The position numbers and the translations under genes are program-made. Below the pieces are notes generated by a model that was given only the letters and a program-made list of their open reading frames with translations, was not told where the DNA came from and made no database searches. Shown piece by piece: positions 35,160 to 44,686 of a stretch of DNA of 64,000 nucleotides. Origin of the DNA: Sphingomonadaceae bacterium (GTDB taxonomy: Bacteria; Pseudomonadota; Alphaproteobacteria; Sphingomonadales; Sphingomonadaceae); NCBI GenBank assembly GCA_025056155.1, contig JANWWL010000004.1, forward strand, positions 186,001-250,000, written 5' to 3'. Position 1 is the stretch's first letter. Every line of letters starts with the position of its first letter.

Positions 35160-38100
35160 ATGTTCCTGCCGCTTCGGGTCCAGAGCTGCTTTTCGATCCT
35201 CGATTCGACCATCCGGCCGCAGGCGCTGGCGGCGGCGGCCGCCGAACGCGGCTATCCGGCCGTTGCCCTGACCGATCGCGGCAACCTGGCCGCCGCCATG
35301 GCCTTTTCGTCCGCCTGTCTTGCCCACGGCGTGCAGCCGATCCTGGGAGTGCTGCTGCCCGTCCGCCGGCTCGCGCCCGCCGCGGCGCCGCGCCCCGTCC
35401 GCGGTGGCGACGAGGGCATCGTGCTGTTGGCCCAGAACGAGACGGGCTGGCGCAATCTTGTCCGTCTCGTCTCGGCGGCTCATCTCGAGGGGCCGGGCCC
35501 GATCGACCGGTTGGAGGGCTTGACCGACGGGCTCCTGGCCCTGACCGGCGGTGCGGATGGAGCGCTCACCCGGCTGTTGGCCGACGGCCAGGAGGCCGAA
35601 GCCGACCGCTGGCTCGAAGCTCTGGTGCGCCTGTTCCCCGACCGGTTGTTCGTCGAGGTGGCGCGCACGGGCGATCCCGTCGAGGAGGCGGCGGAGCCCG
35701 GCCTCGTGGCGCGCGCCCACCGTCTGGGCCTGCCCCTGGTGGCGACCAACCCGGCCCGCTTCCTGTCGCCCGACGGTTGGCAGGCGCACGACGTGATGCT
35801 GTGCATCGCCGACGGCACCTACCTCGAGCAGGAGGAGCGCCGGCGGTCCAACCCCCGGCACGCCCTGCCGCAGCCGGGCGAGCTGGAAGCCCGCTTCGCG
35901 GACCTGCCCGAGGCGATCGCCAACTGCGCCCTGGTGGCCCGGCGCACGGCCTTCGCTCTCAGCAAGCGCGAGCCCATGCTGCCCCGGCTCGCCGCCGACG
36001 CGGCGGCCGAGCGGGCGGAACTGGAACGCCTGGCCCGCGCGGGTCTCGACCGGCGGCTCGAGGGCAAGGCCTGCGAGCGCGCGCCCTACGAAGCCCGGCT
36101 GGCCTACGAGCTCGACGTGATCGGGAACATGGGCTTCGCGGGCTACTTCCTGATCGTGGCCGACTTCATCGGCTGGGCCCGAACTCAGGGGATCCCCGTG
36201 GGCCCGGGCCGGGGTTCGGGTGCGGGCTCGCTCGTGGCCTATGCGCTCGGCATCACGGATCTCGATCCCCTCGAGCTCGGCCTGCTGTTCGAGCGGTTCC
36301 TCAACCCCGAACGGCGCTCGTTGCCCGACTTCGACGTCGACTTCTGCGAGACTCGCCGCGATGAAGTGATCGAGTTCGTGCGCCACCGCTACAGGGCCGA
36401 CCGCGTGGCCCACATCGCCACCTTTGGAACGCTCAAGGCCCGCGCGGTGGTGAAGGACGTGGGCCGGGTGCTGCAGATGTCCTATGGCGAAGTGGACCGG
36501 CTGTCGAAGCTGATCCCCGCGCAACCGGCCGATCCGTGGGATCTCGACCGCGCCCTGGCCGGCGTGCCCGAGCTCCAGGCGGCGACCCAAGCCGACCCTC
36601 GCGTGGCCCGATTGATGGCGATCGCCCGGCAGCTGGAGGGGCTGCCGCGCCACGTCTCGACCCATGCCGCCGGCGTCGTGATCGCCGACCGGCCGCTCGC
36701 CGAGCTGGTGCCGCTGTTCCGCGATCCGCGTTCGGGCCATCCCCTCACCCAGTTCGACCTGAAGGCGGTGGAGGACGCTGGGCTCGTCAAGTTCGACTTC
36801 CTGGGCCTGAAGACCCTCTCGATCATCGATCGGGCGGTGCGCCTGCTGGCCCGGCGGGGGGTCGCGGTCGACGTCGCGCGCCTCCCGCTCGATGACGCCG
36901 AGACCTACGCGCTCCTCGCCCGCGGCGACACGGTGGGCGTGTTCCAGCTCGAAAGCGACGGGATGCGCCGGGCCCTGGCTCAGGTGAAGCCCAGCCAATT
37001 CGAGGACCTGGTGGCGCTGGGCGCGCTCTACCGGCCGGGCCCCATGGACAACATCCCCCTGTATGCGGCCCGCAAGCACGGGCGCGAGCCCGTGGATTGC
37101 CTGCATCCGATGCTGGAGCCGATCCTGAAGCCGACCTACGGCATCATCATCTACCAGGAGCAGGTGATGGAGATCGCCCGCGTGATGGCGGGCTACACGC
37201 TAGGGGAGGCCGACCTGCTGCGCCGGGCGATGGGCAAGAAGATCAAGGCCGAGATGGACGCCCAGGAGAGCCGGTTCGTGGACGGCGCGGTGGCCCGCGG
37301 CGTGCCCCGCGATCGGGCGCGCCACATCTTCGGCCTGGTCGAGAAGTTCGCAGGCTATGGCTTCAACCGCAGCCATGCTGCGGCCTATGCGCTGGTCGCC
37401 TATCAGACGGCCTGGCTCAAGGCCCATCATCCGGCGGCCTTCCTGGCCGCCTCGATGGCCTTCGACATGGACGACACCGACCGCCTGATGGTGCTGGTGG
37501 CCGAGGCCCGGCGCCTTGGCGTGCCGGTCCTGGGGCCGTGCGTGAACGAAAGCGACGCCGACTTCGCGCTGGCGGACACCCCTGACGGGATCGCCATCCG
37601 CTACGCGCTGGGAGCGCTTAAGGGCGTAGGCCGAGGGGCCATGGAGGCCCTGGTGGCCGAACGCGCGCGCGGCGGGACCTTCCGCTCGCTGGCCGACTGG
37701 GCTGCGAGGGTCGACCCGCAGGCCCTTAACCGTCGCCAGCTCGAGGCGCTGGCGGCGGCCGGAGCCTTCGATGCGCTCGAGCCTCATCGCGCTCGGGTGC
37801 ACGCGGGGGCCGAGGCACTGCTGCGGGCCGCCCAACGCGCCGCCGAGGAGCGGGCGACCGGCCAGTGCGGGCTGTTCGGCCATGGGGGAGAGGCCGCGGC
37901 CCTGCCGCTGCCCGACGTCGGACCCTGGCGGCCCGGTGAACGGTTGGCGCGCGAGCGCGAGGCCTTCGGCTTCCACTTCTCGGGCCATCCGACGCAGGCG
38001 TTCGCGGCCGTCTTGGAAGCGCACGGCTGCGTCCCCTCTGCCCAGGCGCTGGCGCGCCGCGCGAGCGACGGCACCCGCCAGACGGTGCGCCTGGCCGGGA

Positions 38101-38609
38101 TCGTGGAGGACTGGCGCTGGCGCAACCGGGCCAACCGCGGGGCCGAGGGTCGGTTCCTGCTCGCCGACCTGTCCGATGGTTCGGGCGCGTTCTCGGCCAC
38201 CTGCTTCGAGGCCGAGGCGATCGCCAGCCTACAGGCGGCGGCCGCCGCCGGCGTGCCCCTGTTGCTGCAGGCCGAGCTCGACTTCCGCGGGCCGGACGAG
38301 CCGCCCCGCATCTGGCTGGTGCGCGCGGATCCGCTCCCGGAGGTCGCGCGCTCGACCCGCCTCAGGCTCGACGTCCGCCTCGCCTCGGTCGCGGGGCTCG
38401 ACCGTCTCCTCGAACGGCTGGGCGCGCTGCCGGCGGGCGGGCGCATGGAGGTCGTGCTCGAAGTGCCGGCCGGCCCGTCGGTCGCCTGCCTGTGCTTGGG
38501 CCGTGACTTCGCCTACGCCGAAGGGCTGGCGGCGGATCTCGCGGGCCTGCCGGGCGTGGCCTCGGCTGCGGTGCGGCCCGTGGCCGACCTGGCCCGCCGC
38601 GCGGCCTGA
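35160..38609 (+). CDS. dnaE: DNA polymerase III alpha subunit
   Basis: The 1149-residue replicative polymerase. Order: PHP domain (FLPLRVQSCFSILDSTIRPQAL start), palm with catalytic aspartates in LPDFDVDFC and the GRGSGAGSLVAYALGITDLDPL motif, fingers, a beta-clamp-binding motif QCGLFG at about residue 902, and a C-terminal OB/tau-binding part. The length and the clamp motif are those of DnaE1 rather than the error-prone ImuC/DnaE2. It follows lolD by 31 bp, an order common in alphaproteobacteria. Confidence 0.97.
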   Translation: MFLPLRVQSCFSILDSTIRPQALAAAAAERGYPAVALTDRGNLAAAMAFSSACLAHGVQPILGVLLPVRRLAPAAAPRPVRGGDEGIVLLAQNETGWRNLVRLVSAAHLEGPGPIDRLEGLTDGLLALTGGADGALTRLLADGQEAEADRWLEALVRLFPDRLFVEVARTGDPVEEAAEPGLVARAHRLGLPLVATNPARFLSPDGWQAHDVMLCIADGTYLEQEERRRSNPRHALPQPGELEARFADLPEAIANCALVARRTAFALSKREPMLPRLAADAAAERAELERLARAGLDRRLEGKACERAPYEARLAYELDVIGNMGFAGYFLIVADFIGWARTQGIPVGPGRGSGAGSLVAYALGITDLDPLELGLLFERFLNPERRSLPDFDVDFCETRRDEVIEFVRHRYRADRVAHIATFGTLKARAVVKDVGRVLQMSYGEVDRLSKLIPAQPADPWDLDRALAGVPELQAATQADPRVARLMAIARQLEGLPRHVSTHAAGVVIADRPLAELVPLFRDPRSGHPLTQFDLKAVEDAGLVKFDFLGLKTLSIIDRAVRLLARRGVAVDVARLPLDDAETYALLARGDTVGVFQLESDGMRRALAQVKPSQFEDLVALGALYRPGPMDNIPLYAARKHGREPVDCLHPMLEPILKPTYGIIIYQEQVMEIARVMAGYTLGEADLLRRAMGKKIKAEMDAQESRFVDGAVARGVPRDRARHIFGLVEKFAGYGFNRSHAAAYALVAYQTAWLKAHHPAAFLAASMAFDMDDTDRLMVLVAEARRLGVPVLGPCVNESDADFALADTPDGIAIRYALGALKGVGRGAMEALVAERARGGTFRSLADWAARVDPQALNRRQLEALAAAGAFDALEPHRARVHAGAEALLRAAQRAAEERATGQCGLFGHGGEAAALPLPDVGPWRPGERLAREREAFGFHFSGHPTQAFAAVLEAHGCVPSAQALARRASDGTRQTVRLAGIVEDWRWRNRANRGAEGRFLLADLSDGSGAFSATCFEAEAIASLQAAAAAGVPLLLQAELDFRGPDEPPRIWLVRADPLPEVARSTRLRLDVRLASVAGLDRLLERLGALPAGGRMEVVLEVPAGPSVACLCLGRDFAYAEGLAADLAGLPGVASAAVRPVADLARRAA

Positions 38610-38617
38610 GGGCTGGG

Positions 38618-38646
38618 TTGACCCGGGACGGCCGGCGGGTTAGCCG
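38618..38646 (+). promoter_or_regulatory. Promoter of rpsB-tsf
   Basis: TTGACC (38618-38623), a 17-bp spacer and TAGCCG (38641-38646), the same hexamers as at rpoZ. It would give a leader of about 80 bases before rpsB. Confidence 0.5.
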
Positions 38647-38681
38647 CGCGGCCATCCCAGCCGCCCGGGCCTCATCCGGTG

Positions 38682-38697
38682 TGTGGGAAGCCCCACA
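38682..38697 (+). promoter_or_regulatory. Hairpin in rpsB leader
   Basis: TGTGGG (38682-38687) and CCCACA (38692-38697) form a perfect 6-bp stem with an AAGC tetraloop, 36 bases before the rpsB ATG. It is a candidate S2 autoregulatory element by position only. Confidence 0.35.
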
Positions 38698-38733
38698 TCC
38701 TGCCCTGGCGGCGTACCGTAACCGGAGTTCCCG

Positions 38734-39483
38734 ATGCTCGAAACGCCCATCGTGACCCTGGAGGCGCTGCTGGAGGCGGGCGCCCACTTCGGTCACCAGA
38801 CCCACCGCTGGAACCCGAAGATGAAACCCTACATCTTCGGCGAGCGCAACGGCATCCACATCATCGACTTGTCGCAGACGGTGCCCCTGTTCGCCCGGGC
38901 GCTCGATTTCGTGCGGGCCACCGCGTCGGCCGGGGGGAAGGTGCTCTTCGTGGGCACCAAGCGCCAGGCGCAGGAACCGATTGCCGAGGCCGCCCGACGC
39001 TGCGGGCAACACTACGTCAACCGGCGCTGGTTGGGCGGCACGCTGACCAACTGGAAGACCATCTCGGCATCGATCAAGCGCTTCAACGCGCTCGAAGAAC
39101 AATTGGCGGGCGACCTGCAGGGCTTCACCAAGAAGGAGATCCTGAGGATGACCCGCGAGCGCGACAAGTACGAGGCGTCGCTGGGCGGCATCCGCGAGAT
39201 GAACGGCCTCCCCGACGTGCTGTTCGTCATCGACGTCAACAAGGAAGAGCTCGCCGTGCGCGAAGCGAACGCCCTGGGGATCCCGGTGATCGCCATCATC
39301 GATACCAACGTCGATCCCTCGAACATCGCCTTTCCCGTACCGGGCAACGACGACGCCACCCGGGCCATCAAGCTCTACTGCGACGCTGTGGCCGATGCCG
39401 TGCTGGCCGGCCGGGCCGCGCTTCAGGGGAGCGACCTCGGCGAACTCGCCGAACCACCGCGTGAGCCCGTGCTCGGCGCCTGA
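38734..39483 (+). CDS. rpsB: 30S ribosomal protein S2
   Basis: A 249-residue S2 with [56 protein letters not shown] and the C-terminal [20 protein letters not shown]2 joins the 30S subunit late and is needed for S1 binding. It is the first gene of the long rpsB-to-fabZ run. tsf follows 34 bp downstream. Confidence 0.97.
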   Translation: MLETPIVTLEALLEAGAHFGHQTHRWNPKMKPYIFGERNGIHIIDLSQTVPLFARALDFVRATASAGGKVLFVGTKRQAQEPIAEAARRCGQHYVNRRWLGGTLTNWKTISASIKRFNALEEQLAGDLQGFTKKEILRMTRERDKYEASLGGIREMNGLPDVLFVIDVNKEELAVREANALGIPVIAIIDTNVDPSNIAFPVPGNDDATRAIKLYCDAVADAVLAGRAALQGSDLGELAEPPREPVLGA

Positions 39484-39517
39484 GACCCGCGGGCACCATC
39501 CCAAGACGGAGGAACCG

Positions 39518-40450
39518 ATGGCCGAGATCACCGCCCAGCTGGTGAAGGACCTGCGCGAGCGCACCGGCGCCGGCATGATGGACTGCAAGCGGGCGCTGAC
39601 CGAGACCGACGGGGACATGGAGAAGGCCATCGACTGGCTGCGGGCGAAGGGGCTGGCGGCCGCGGCCAAGAAGGCCGGCCGGACCGCGGCCGAGGGCCTG
39701 GTGGGCGTGGCGGTGGCCGGCCGGCGCGGCGCTGCGGTGGAGGTGAACGCCGAAACCGACTTCGTGGCCAAGAACGACCGGTTCCAGGCCCTGGTGCGGG
39801 GCATCCTGACGGTCGCCCTGGAGCACGGCGCCGACGTCGAACGGCTGTTGGAGGCGTCCATGCCCGGTGGGCCGGGCACCGTGCGCGAGGCGATCGCCAC
39901 CAGCATCGCCACCATCGGCGAAAACCAGACGCTCAGACGCGCGGCCGTGCTCGAGGTGGGGGAGGGGCTGGTGGTGCCCTACGTGCACAACGCCGTCGCC
40001 GACGGGCTGGGCCGCATCGGCGTGCTGGTCGCCCTGGAGGGTGACGCCCCCGAGCCGATCCTGGCCGAACTCGGCAAGCAGCTGGCCTTGCACGTCGCCT
40101 GGGCCGGGCCCCTGGCGCTGACCCCTGAGGAGATGGATCCCGCGCTGGTGGCGCGCGAGCGCGCGGTGGCCGAAGCCAAGGCGGCCGAAAGCGGCAAGCC
40201 GGCCGACATCGTGGCGCGCATGGTGGAGGGGGCCGTGCGCAAGTTCACCACGGAGCATGCCCTGCTGACCCAGGGCTTCCTGGGCGATGCCAAGACCAAG
40301 GTGGCCGACGTCGTGGCCCGCGCGGCCCGCGAGGCGGGGGCTCGCATCCGGATCGCCGGGTTCGTGCGCCTGCAGCTGGGCGAAGGGATCGCCCGGCCCG
40401 AAAGCGACTTCGCCGCGGAGGTCGCGGCCGCCGTGGCGGGGCAGGCCTGA
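39518..40450 (+). CDS. tsf: Elongation factor Ts
   Basis: The 310-residue nucleotide-exchange factor for EF-Tu. The N-terminal UBA-like part [27 protein letters not shown] and the core motif [13 protein letters not shown] are unmistakable, followed by two core subdomains. The ATG at 39518 is preceded by GGAGGAA. It is co-transcribed with rpsB. Confidence 0.97.
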   Translation: MAEITAQLVKDLRERTGAGMMDCKRALTETDGDMEKAIDWLRAKGLAAAAKKAGRTAAEGLVGVAVAGRRGAAVEVNAETDFVAKNDRFQALVRGILTVALEHGADVERLLEASMPGGPGTVREAIATSIATIGENQTLRRAAVLEVGEGLVVPYVHNAVADGLGRIGVLVALEGDAPEPILAELGKQLALHVAWAGPLALTPEEMDPALVARERAVAEAKAAESGKPADIVARMVEGAVRKFTTEHALLTQGFLGDAKTKVADVVARAAREAGARIRIAGFVRLQLGEGIARPESDFAAEVAAAVAGQA

Positions 40451-40523
40451 GGGGTAGGGTTTTCCTGCCCGGGCCGCGGCGCTAGGGGCGCGGGGTCCGC
40501 CGCCCTGCCCGAGTCCCCGCCCG

Positions 40524-41243
40524 ATGGCCCGTCCGTTCCCGTTCCGGCGCATCCTCCTCAAGCTGTCGGGTGAGGCGCTGATGGGGCCCGAAGGCTTCGG
40601 CATCGACCCCGAGGCGACGCAGCGCCTGGCCGAGGAGGTGGGGCAGGCCCGCGACGGTCGGGAACTGTGCCTGGTGGTGGGGGGTGGCAACATCTTCCGG
40701 GGCCTGGCGGCCGCCGCCCGGGGCTTCGACCGCGCTTCGGCCGACTACATGGGGATGCTCGCCACGGTCATGAACGCGCTGGCACTGCAGAACGCGCTCG
40801 AGAAGCTGGGCGTGCCCACCCGCGTGCAGTCGGCCATTCCCATGGCCAGCGTGTGCGAGCCCTACATCCGCCGCCGTGCCGTCCGGCACATGGAGAAGGG
40901 CCGGGTCGTCATCTTCGCGGCCGGCACGGGCAACCCCTTCTTCACCACCGACACCGCCGCCGCCCTGCGCGCGGCCGAGATGGGCTGCGATGCCCTCTTT
41001 AAGGGTACCTCGGTCGACGGCGTGTACGACCGCGATCCCCGGCTCGACTCCGCGGCCGTCCGCTTCGCCCGGGTGGGCTACGACCGGGTGTTGGCCGACA
41101 ATCTGAAGGTGATGGATTCGGCGGCGGTGGCGCTGTGCCGCGACAACGGCATTCCCATCGTGGTCTTCAACGTTCGCCAACCGGGCAACCTGGCGCGGGT
41201 GCTGGCCGGCGATGGGCTCGCGACCGTGGTGGCGGCCGACTGA
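40524..41243 (+). CDS. pyrH: Uridylate kinase
   Basis: A 239-residue amino-acid-kinase-fold enzyme phosphorylating UMP to UDP. It has [41 protein letters not shown], and [26 protein letters not shown]. It is allosterically controlled by UTP and GTP in other bacteria. It sits between tsf and frr as usual. The 73-bp gap before it could hold a promoter (TAGGGG), but no clear -35 is seen. Confidence 0.97.
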   Translation: MARPFPFRRILLKLSGEALMGPEGFGIDPEATQRLAEEVGQARDGRELCLVVGGGNIFRGLAAAARGFDRASADYMGMLATVMNALALQNALEKLGVPTRVQSAIPMASVCEPYIRRRAVRHMEKGRVVIFAAGTGNPFFTTDTAAALRAAEMGCDALFKGTSVDGVYDRDPRLDSAAVRFARVGYDRVLADNLKVMDSAAVALCRDNGIPIVVFNVRQPGNLARVLAGDGLATVVAAD

Positions 41244-41271
41244 GGGGCGGGCGCTGGATCAGGAGGAGCAG

Positions 41272-41841
41272 GTGGCAGACTTCGATGCGGGGGCCCTGAT
41301 GGCCGACCTCGAGCGACGGATGAAAGGAGCGATCGAGACTCTGCGCACGGACCTGCAGGGCTTGCGCACCGGCCGAGCGTCGGCCGCGCTGTTGGACCCC
41401 GTGACGGTCGAAGTGTATGGAACCCACATGCCCCTCAACCAGCTGGCGACCGTCACCGCACCCGAGCCGCGGATGCTGTCGGTGCAGGTGTGGGACCGCG
41501 CGAACGTCCAGCCGGTGGAAAAGGCAATCCGGGCGGCGGGCCTGGGCCTCAACCCCATCGTCGAGGGGCAGACTCTGCGCTTGCCCATCCCGGAGCTCAC
41601 CGAAGAACGCCGCCGGGAGCTTGCGAAACTGGCCGCGCAATACGCCGAAAAGGCACGCGTGGCCATCCGCAACGTGCGGCGCGACGGCATGGAGGCCCTG
41701 AAGGCCGCCGAACGCAAGGGCCGCATCGGCCAGGACGAGGAGCGTCGCCTGGAAGGTCAGGTGCAGAAGCTCACCGACCGTTTCATCGACGAGACCGATC
41801 GGCTGGCCGCGACCAAGGAAAAGGAGATCATGGGGCGATGA
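41272..41841 (+). CDS. frr: Ribosome recycling factor
   Basis: A 189-residue RRF with the long three-helix bundle and conserved [51 protein letters not shown] and [16 protein letters not shown]. It splits post-termination ribosomes with EF-G. The GTG start at 41272 is placed by an AGGAGGA site five bases upstream. Confidence 0.96.
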   Translation: MADFDAGALMADLERRMKGAIETLRTDLQGLRTGRASAALLDPVTVEVYGTHMPLNQLATVTAPEPRMLSVQVWDRANVQPVEKAIRAAGLGLNPIVEGQTLRLPIPELTEERRRELAKLAAQYAEKARVAIRNVRRDGMEALKAAERKGRIGQDEERRLEGQVQKLTDRFIDETDRLAATKEKEIMGR

Positions 41842-41950
41842 GCGCGCTCCGTTCGCCCGTGCGCTCCACAGCCCGTCCCCGCGAAGCCTCGCCCCCCACC
41901 GCGGCGGGGCCGACGGGTTGAGGTCGTGGTGAGGCGGGCGGCCACGGCTC

Positions 41951-42709
41951 ATGGCTGATTCCGCCGTCGGGCAGCCCGCCGTCGCCCGGAGCCCGGCGCC
42001 GGCTCCGGTGCCCGGAGGGCCTGCGCACGTCGCCATCATCATGGACGGCAACGGCCGCTGGGCTCGCCAGCGCCGCCTGCCCCGGGTGGCCGGCCACCGG
42101 GCGGGCATCGAGGCGGCCCGGCGCGTGGTGCGCGCCGCTCCCGAGATCGGCATCGGAACGCTCACCCTCTATGCCTTCTCGAGCGAAAACTGGCGCCGGC
42201 CGGCCGAAGAGGTCTCGGACCTCATGGGCCTGCTCCTCACCTACGTCCGGTCGGAAATCGACGAGCTGGCGGCGGCCGACGTCCGCTTGTCCTACATCGG
42301 CGAATGGCGGCAGCTCGCCCCCGACATCGTGGCCGAGCTCGAGCGTGCGCTCGAGCGGACGCAGCGCAACAGGGGCCTGCATCTGGTGGTGGCCCTCAAC
42401 TACGGGGCCCAGCAAGAGATCGTGCGCGCCGTGCGGGCGGTCGCGGCCGAAGTCGCGGCCGGCCGGCTTGCCCCGCACGCGATCGATCGCGCCACGCTCG
42501 AGGCCCATCTCGACACCGCGGACATCCCCCCGGTGGACCTCGTCATCCGCTCCTCGGGCGAGCTTCGCCTTTCGAACTTCCTGCTGTGGCAGTGCGCTTA
42601 CGCCGAGTTGTGGTTCACGCCAGTGCTGTGGCCCGATTTCGACGAGATCGTGCTGCGCGAGGCCGCAGAAGCCTTCGCCCGGCGGGAGCGGCGGTTCGGT
42701 GGGCGCTAG
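41951..42709 (+). CDS. uppS: Undecaprenyl diphosphate synthase
   Basis: A 252-residue cis-prenyltransferase making C55-PP, the carrier lipid for peptidoglycan. The catalytic aspartate is in IIMDGNGRWA, with LTLYAFSSENW and the C-terminal IRSSGELRLSNFLLWQCAYAE (usually RTSGE). About 25 unconserved Ala/Pro-rich residues precede the core, so a start further in is possible. It leads the uppS-cdsA-dxr-rseP-bamA lipid and envelope run. Confidence 0.95.
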   Translation: MADSAVGQPAVARSPAPAPVPGGPAHVAIIMDGNGRWARQRRLPRVAGHRAGIEAARRVVRAAPEIGIGTLTLYAFSSENWRRPAEEVSDLMGLLLTYVRSEIDELAAADVRLSYIGEWRQLAPDIVAELERALERTQRNRGLHLVVALNYGAQQEIVRAVRAVAAEVAAGRLAPHAIDRATLEAHLDTADIPPVDLVIRSSGELRLSNFLLWQCAYAELWFTPVLWPDFDEIVLREAAEAFARRERRFGGR

Positions 42710-42734
42710 GAGCGTGAGCGGGGCGGGCGAGCTC

Positions 42735-43526
42735 ATGACCCGCACGGTCGCGGGCGCCGTGCTGGCGGCCACGGCGCTTGCGGCCGTCGGGTGGGGGGGG
42801 CTCCTGTTCGCCGCGCTGGTCGCCCTGGTGGCCGCGCTTGGCCGCTGGGAGTGGGGCGGGCTGGTGGGCGAGCCCAGGGCCCGACGCCTGCGCCACGCCC
42901 TGGCGCTGCCCGCGGTCGTGGTCGTCACGGCCGTGGTCGACGCTCGGTATGGACTGGCCGCCCTGGGGCTTCTCCTCCTGGCGGCGCTGGCCGGCTCCGC
43001 GCGCGGGGCCCTGCACGGCCATTCGGGATGGCGCGCGACGCTTGCGGGCACGCTTTATGTGGGGCTGCCGGCGGTGGCCCTGGTGGGGCTGCGGGGCACG
43101 CCGCACGGCCTGGCGCTCGTGCTCTTCGTCTTCGCGGTCGTCTGGGCCACCGACGTTGCGGCCTTCCTTGCCGGCCGGGCGGTGGGCGGGCCGCGGCTCT
43201 GGCCGGCCGTGAGCCCGTCCAAGACCTGGGCGGGGCTGGCCGGCGGCGTGGCGGCCGCCGCCGCTGCGGGCGCCGGCGTGGCCCTGTGGCAAGGGTGGAG
43301 CGTGCGGGGTGCCGCCGCCGTGGGGGCCGCCCTGGCGCTCGTCGCCCAGGCTGGCGACTTGTTCGAAAGCCATCTGAAGCGTCGGGCGGGGGTGAAGGAT
43401 TCGGGCCGGCTGATCCCGGGCCACGGTGGCGTGCTGGACCGGGTGGACGGCCTCGTCCCCGTGGCGACGGTCGTGGGGGCCGCCGTGCTCGTCGCCGGGC
43501 TGGCACCGTCCGGGGGCGGGCGATGA
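42735..43526 (+). CDS. cdsA: Phosphatidate cytidylyltransferase
   Basis: A 263-residue integral membrane enzyme producing CDP-diacylglycerol, with seven or so hydrophobic helices and the CdsA signature near the C-terminus (SPSKTWAG, GDLFESHLKRRAGVKDSGRLIPGHGGVLDRVD). The start is uncertain. ATG 42735 is used. GTG 42714 lies too close to its AGGAG, and GTG 42700 would overlap uppS. It overlaps dxr by four bases. Confidence 0.93.
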   Translation: MTRTVAGAVLAATALAAVGWGGLLFAALVALVAALGRWEWGGLVGEPRARRLRHALALPAVVVVTAVVDARYGLAALGLLLLAALAGSARGALHGHSGWRATLAGTLYVGLPAVALVGLRGTPHGLALVLFVFAVVWATDVAAFLAGRAVGGPRLWPAVSPSKTWAGLAGGVAAAAAAGAGVALWQGWSVRGAAAVGAALALVAQAGDLFESHLKRRAGVKDSGRLIPGHGGVLDRVDGLVPVATVVGAAVLVAGLAPSGGGR

Positions 43527-44677
43527 AGACCGTGACGGTGTTGGGGGCCACGGGCTCGATCGGGGCCTCAACGCTCGACCTTGTGGCACGGAACCCCGAT
43601 CGGTTCCGCCTGCACGCCGTGACCGCGGGCCGGGACTGGGAGCGGTTGGCCGAACTCGCGCGCACCCATGGCGCACGGGTGGCGGTGATCGCGGAGGAGT
43701 CCCACTACGAGCGGTTGGCCGAGGCGCTTTCGGGCTCCGGCGTCGAAGCGCGCGCTGGCGCCGCCGCGCTGGCCCAGACGGCGGCCGAACCCGTGGACCT
43801 GGTGGTGGCGGCGATCGTGGGGGCGGCGGGGCTCGCCCCGACGCTGGCCGCGCTGGAAGCGGGGACCACCGTGGCCTTGGCCAACAAGGAAGCCCTGATC
43901 TGCGCCGGGGAACTCATGACGGCGGCCGCCGCTCGCTCCGGCGCGCGCATCCTGCCCATCGACAGCGAGCACAACGCGATTTTCCAGGTTCTGGAGGACG
44001 TCGAGCGGATCGCCCGCATCGTGCTGACGGCAAGCGGCGGGCCGTTCCGCACCCTCTCGCTCAACGAGATGGCCCGCGTGACGCCCGAACAGGCTGTCCG
44101 GCACCCCAATTGGTCGATGGGGGCCAAGATCTCCGTCGACTCCGCCACGCTCATGAACAAGGGGCTCGAGCTGATCGAGGCGCACCACCTGTTCGGCGTC
44201 GCGCCCGATCGCCTGGGCGTGCTGGTCCATCCCCAAAGCCTCGTCCATGGGCTGGTGGAGTATGTCGACGGCTCCGTGCTGGCCCAGATGGGCCCGGCCG
44301 ACATGCGCGTGCCCATCGCGCACGCCCTCGCCTGGCCCGAGCGGATGCCCACCCCGGTCGACCGCCTGTGCCTCGCCACCGCCGGTCGGCTCGACTTCGA
44401 GGAGCCCGACCGCACGCGCTTCCCGGCCCTTGCGCTGGCGGAGGCGGCCCTGGCGGCGGGCGGCTGCCGGCCCTGCGCCCTGTCGGCCGCGAACGAGGTG
44501 GCCGTGGGGGCCTTCCTCGAGGGACGCATCGGCTTCCTCGACATCGCGGCGGTCGTGGAGGAAACCTTGGCCGCGCTGCCGCCAGCCCCGGTGTCGACTC
44601 TTCAGGAAGTGGCCGAGGTCGACGCCGCCGCCCGCGCGGCCGCCCGTTCATTCGTCGCTCATCGCGCGCGTCGGTAG
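43523..44677 (+). CDS. dxr: 1-deoxy-D-xylulose 5-phosphate reductoisomerase
   Basis: A 384-residue MEP-pathway enzyme making 2-C-methyl-D-erythritol 4-phosphate. It has NADPH-binding VLGATGSIGASTLD, LANKEALICAGELM, the metal site PIDSEHNAIFQ, LTASGGPFR, WSMGAKISVDSATLMNKGLE and CALSAANEVAV. It supplies IPP for UppS. The ATG at 43523 overlaps the cdsA stop. Confidence 0.97.
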   Translation: MKTVTVLGATGSIGASTLDLVARNPDRFRLHAVTAGRDWERLAELARTHGARVAVIAEESHYERLAEALSGSGVEARAGAAALAQTAAEPVDLVVAAIVGAAGLAPTLAALEAGTTVALANKEALICAGELMTAAAARSGARILPIDSEHNAIFQVLEDVERIARIVLTASGGPFRTLSLNEMARVTPEQAVRHPNWSMGAKISVDSATLMNKGLELIEAHHLFGVAPDRLGVLVHPQSLVHGLVEYVDGSVLAQMGPADMRVPIAHALAWPERMPTPVDRLCLATAGRLDFEEPDRTRFPALALAEAALAAGGCRPCALSAANEVAVGAFLEGRIGFLDIAAVVEETLAALPPAPVSTLQEVAEVDAAARAAARSFVAHRARR

Positions 44678-44686
44678 GAGGCCTGC

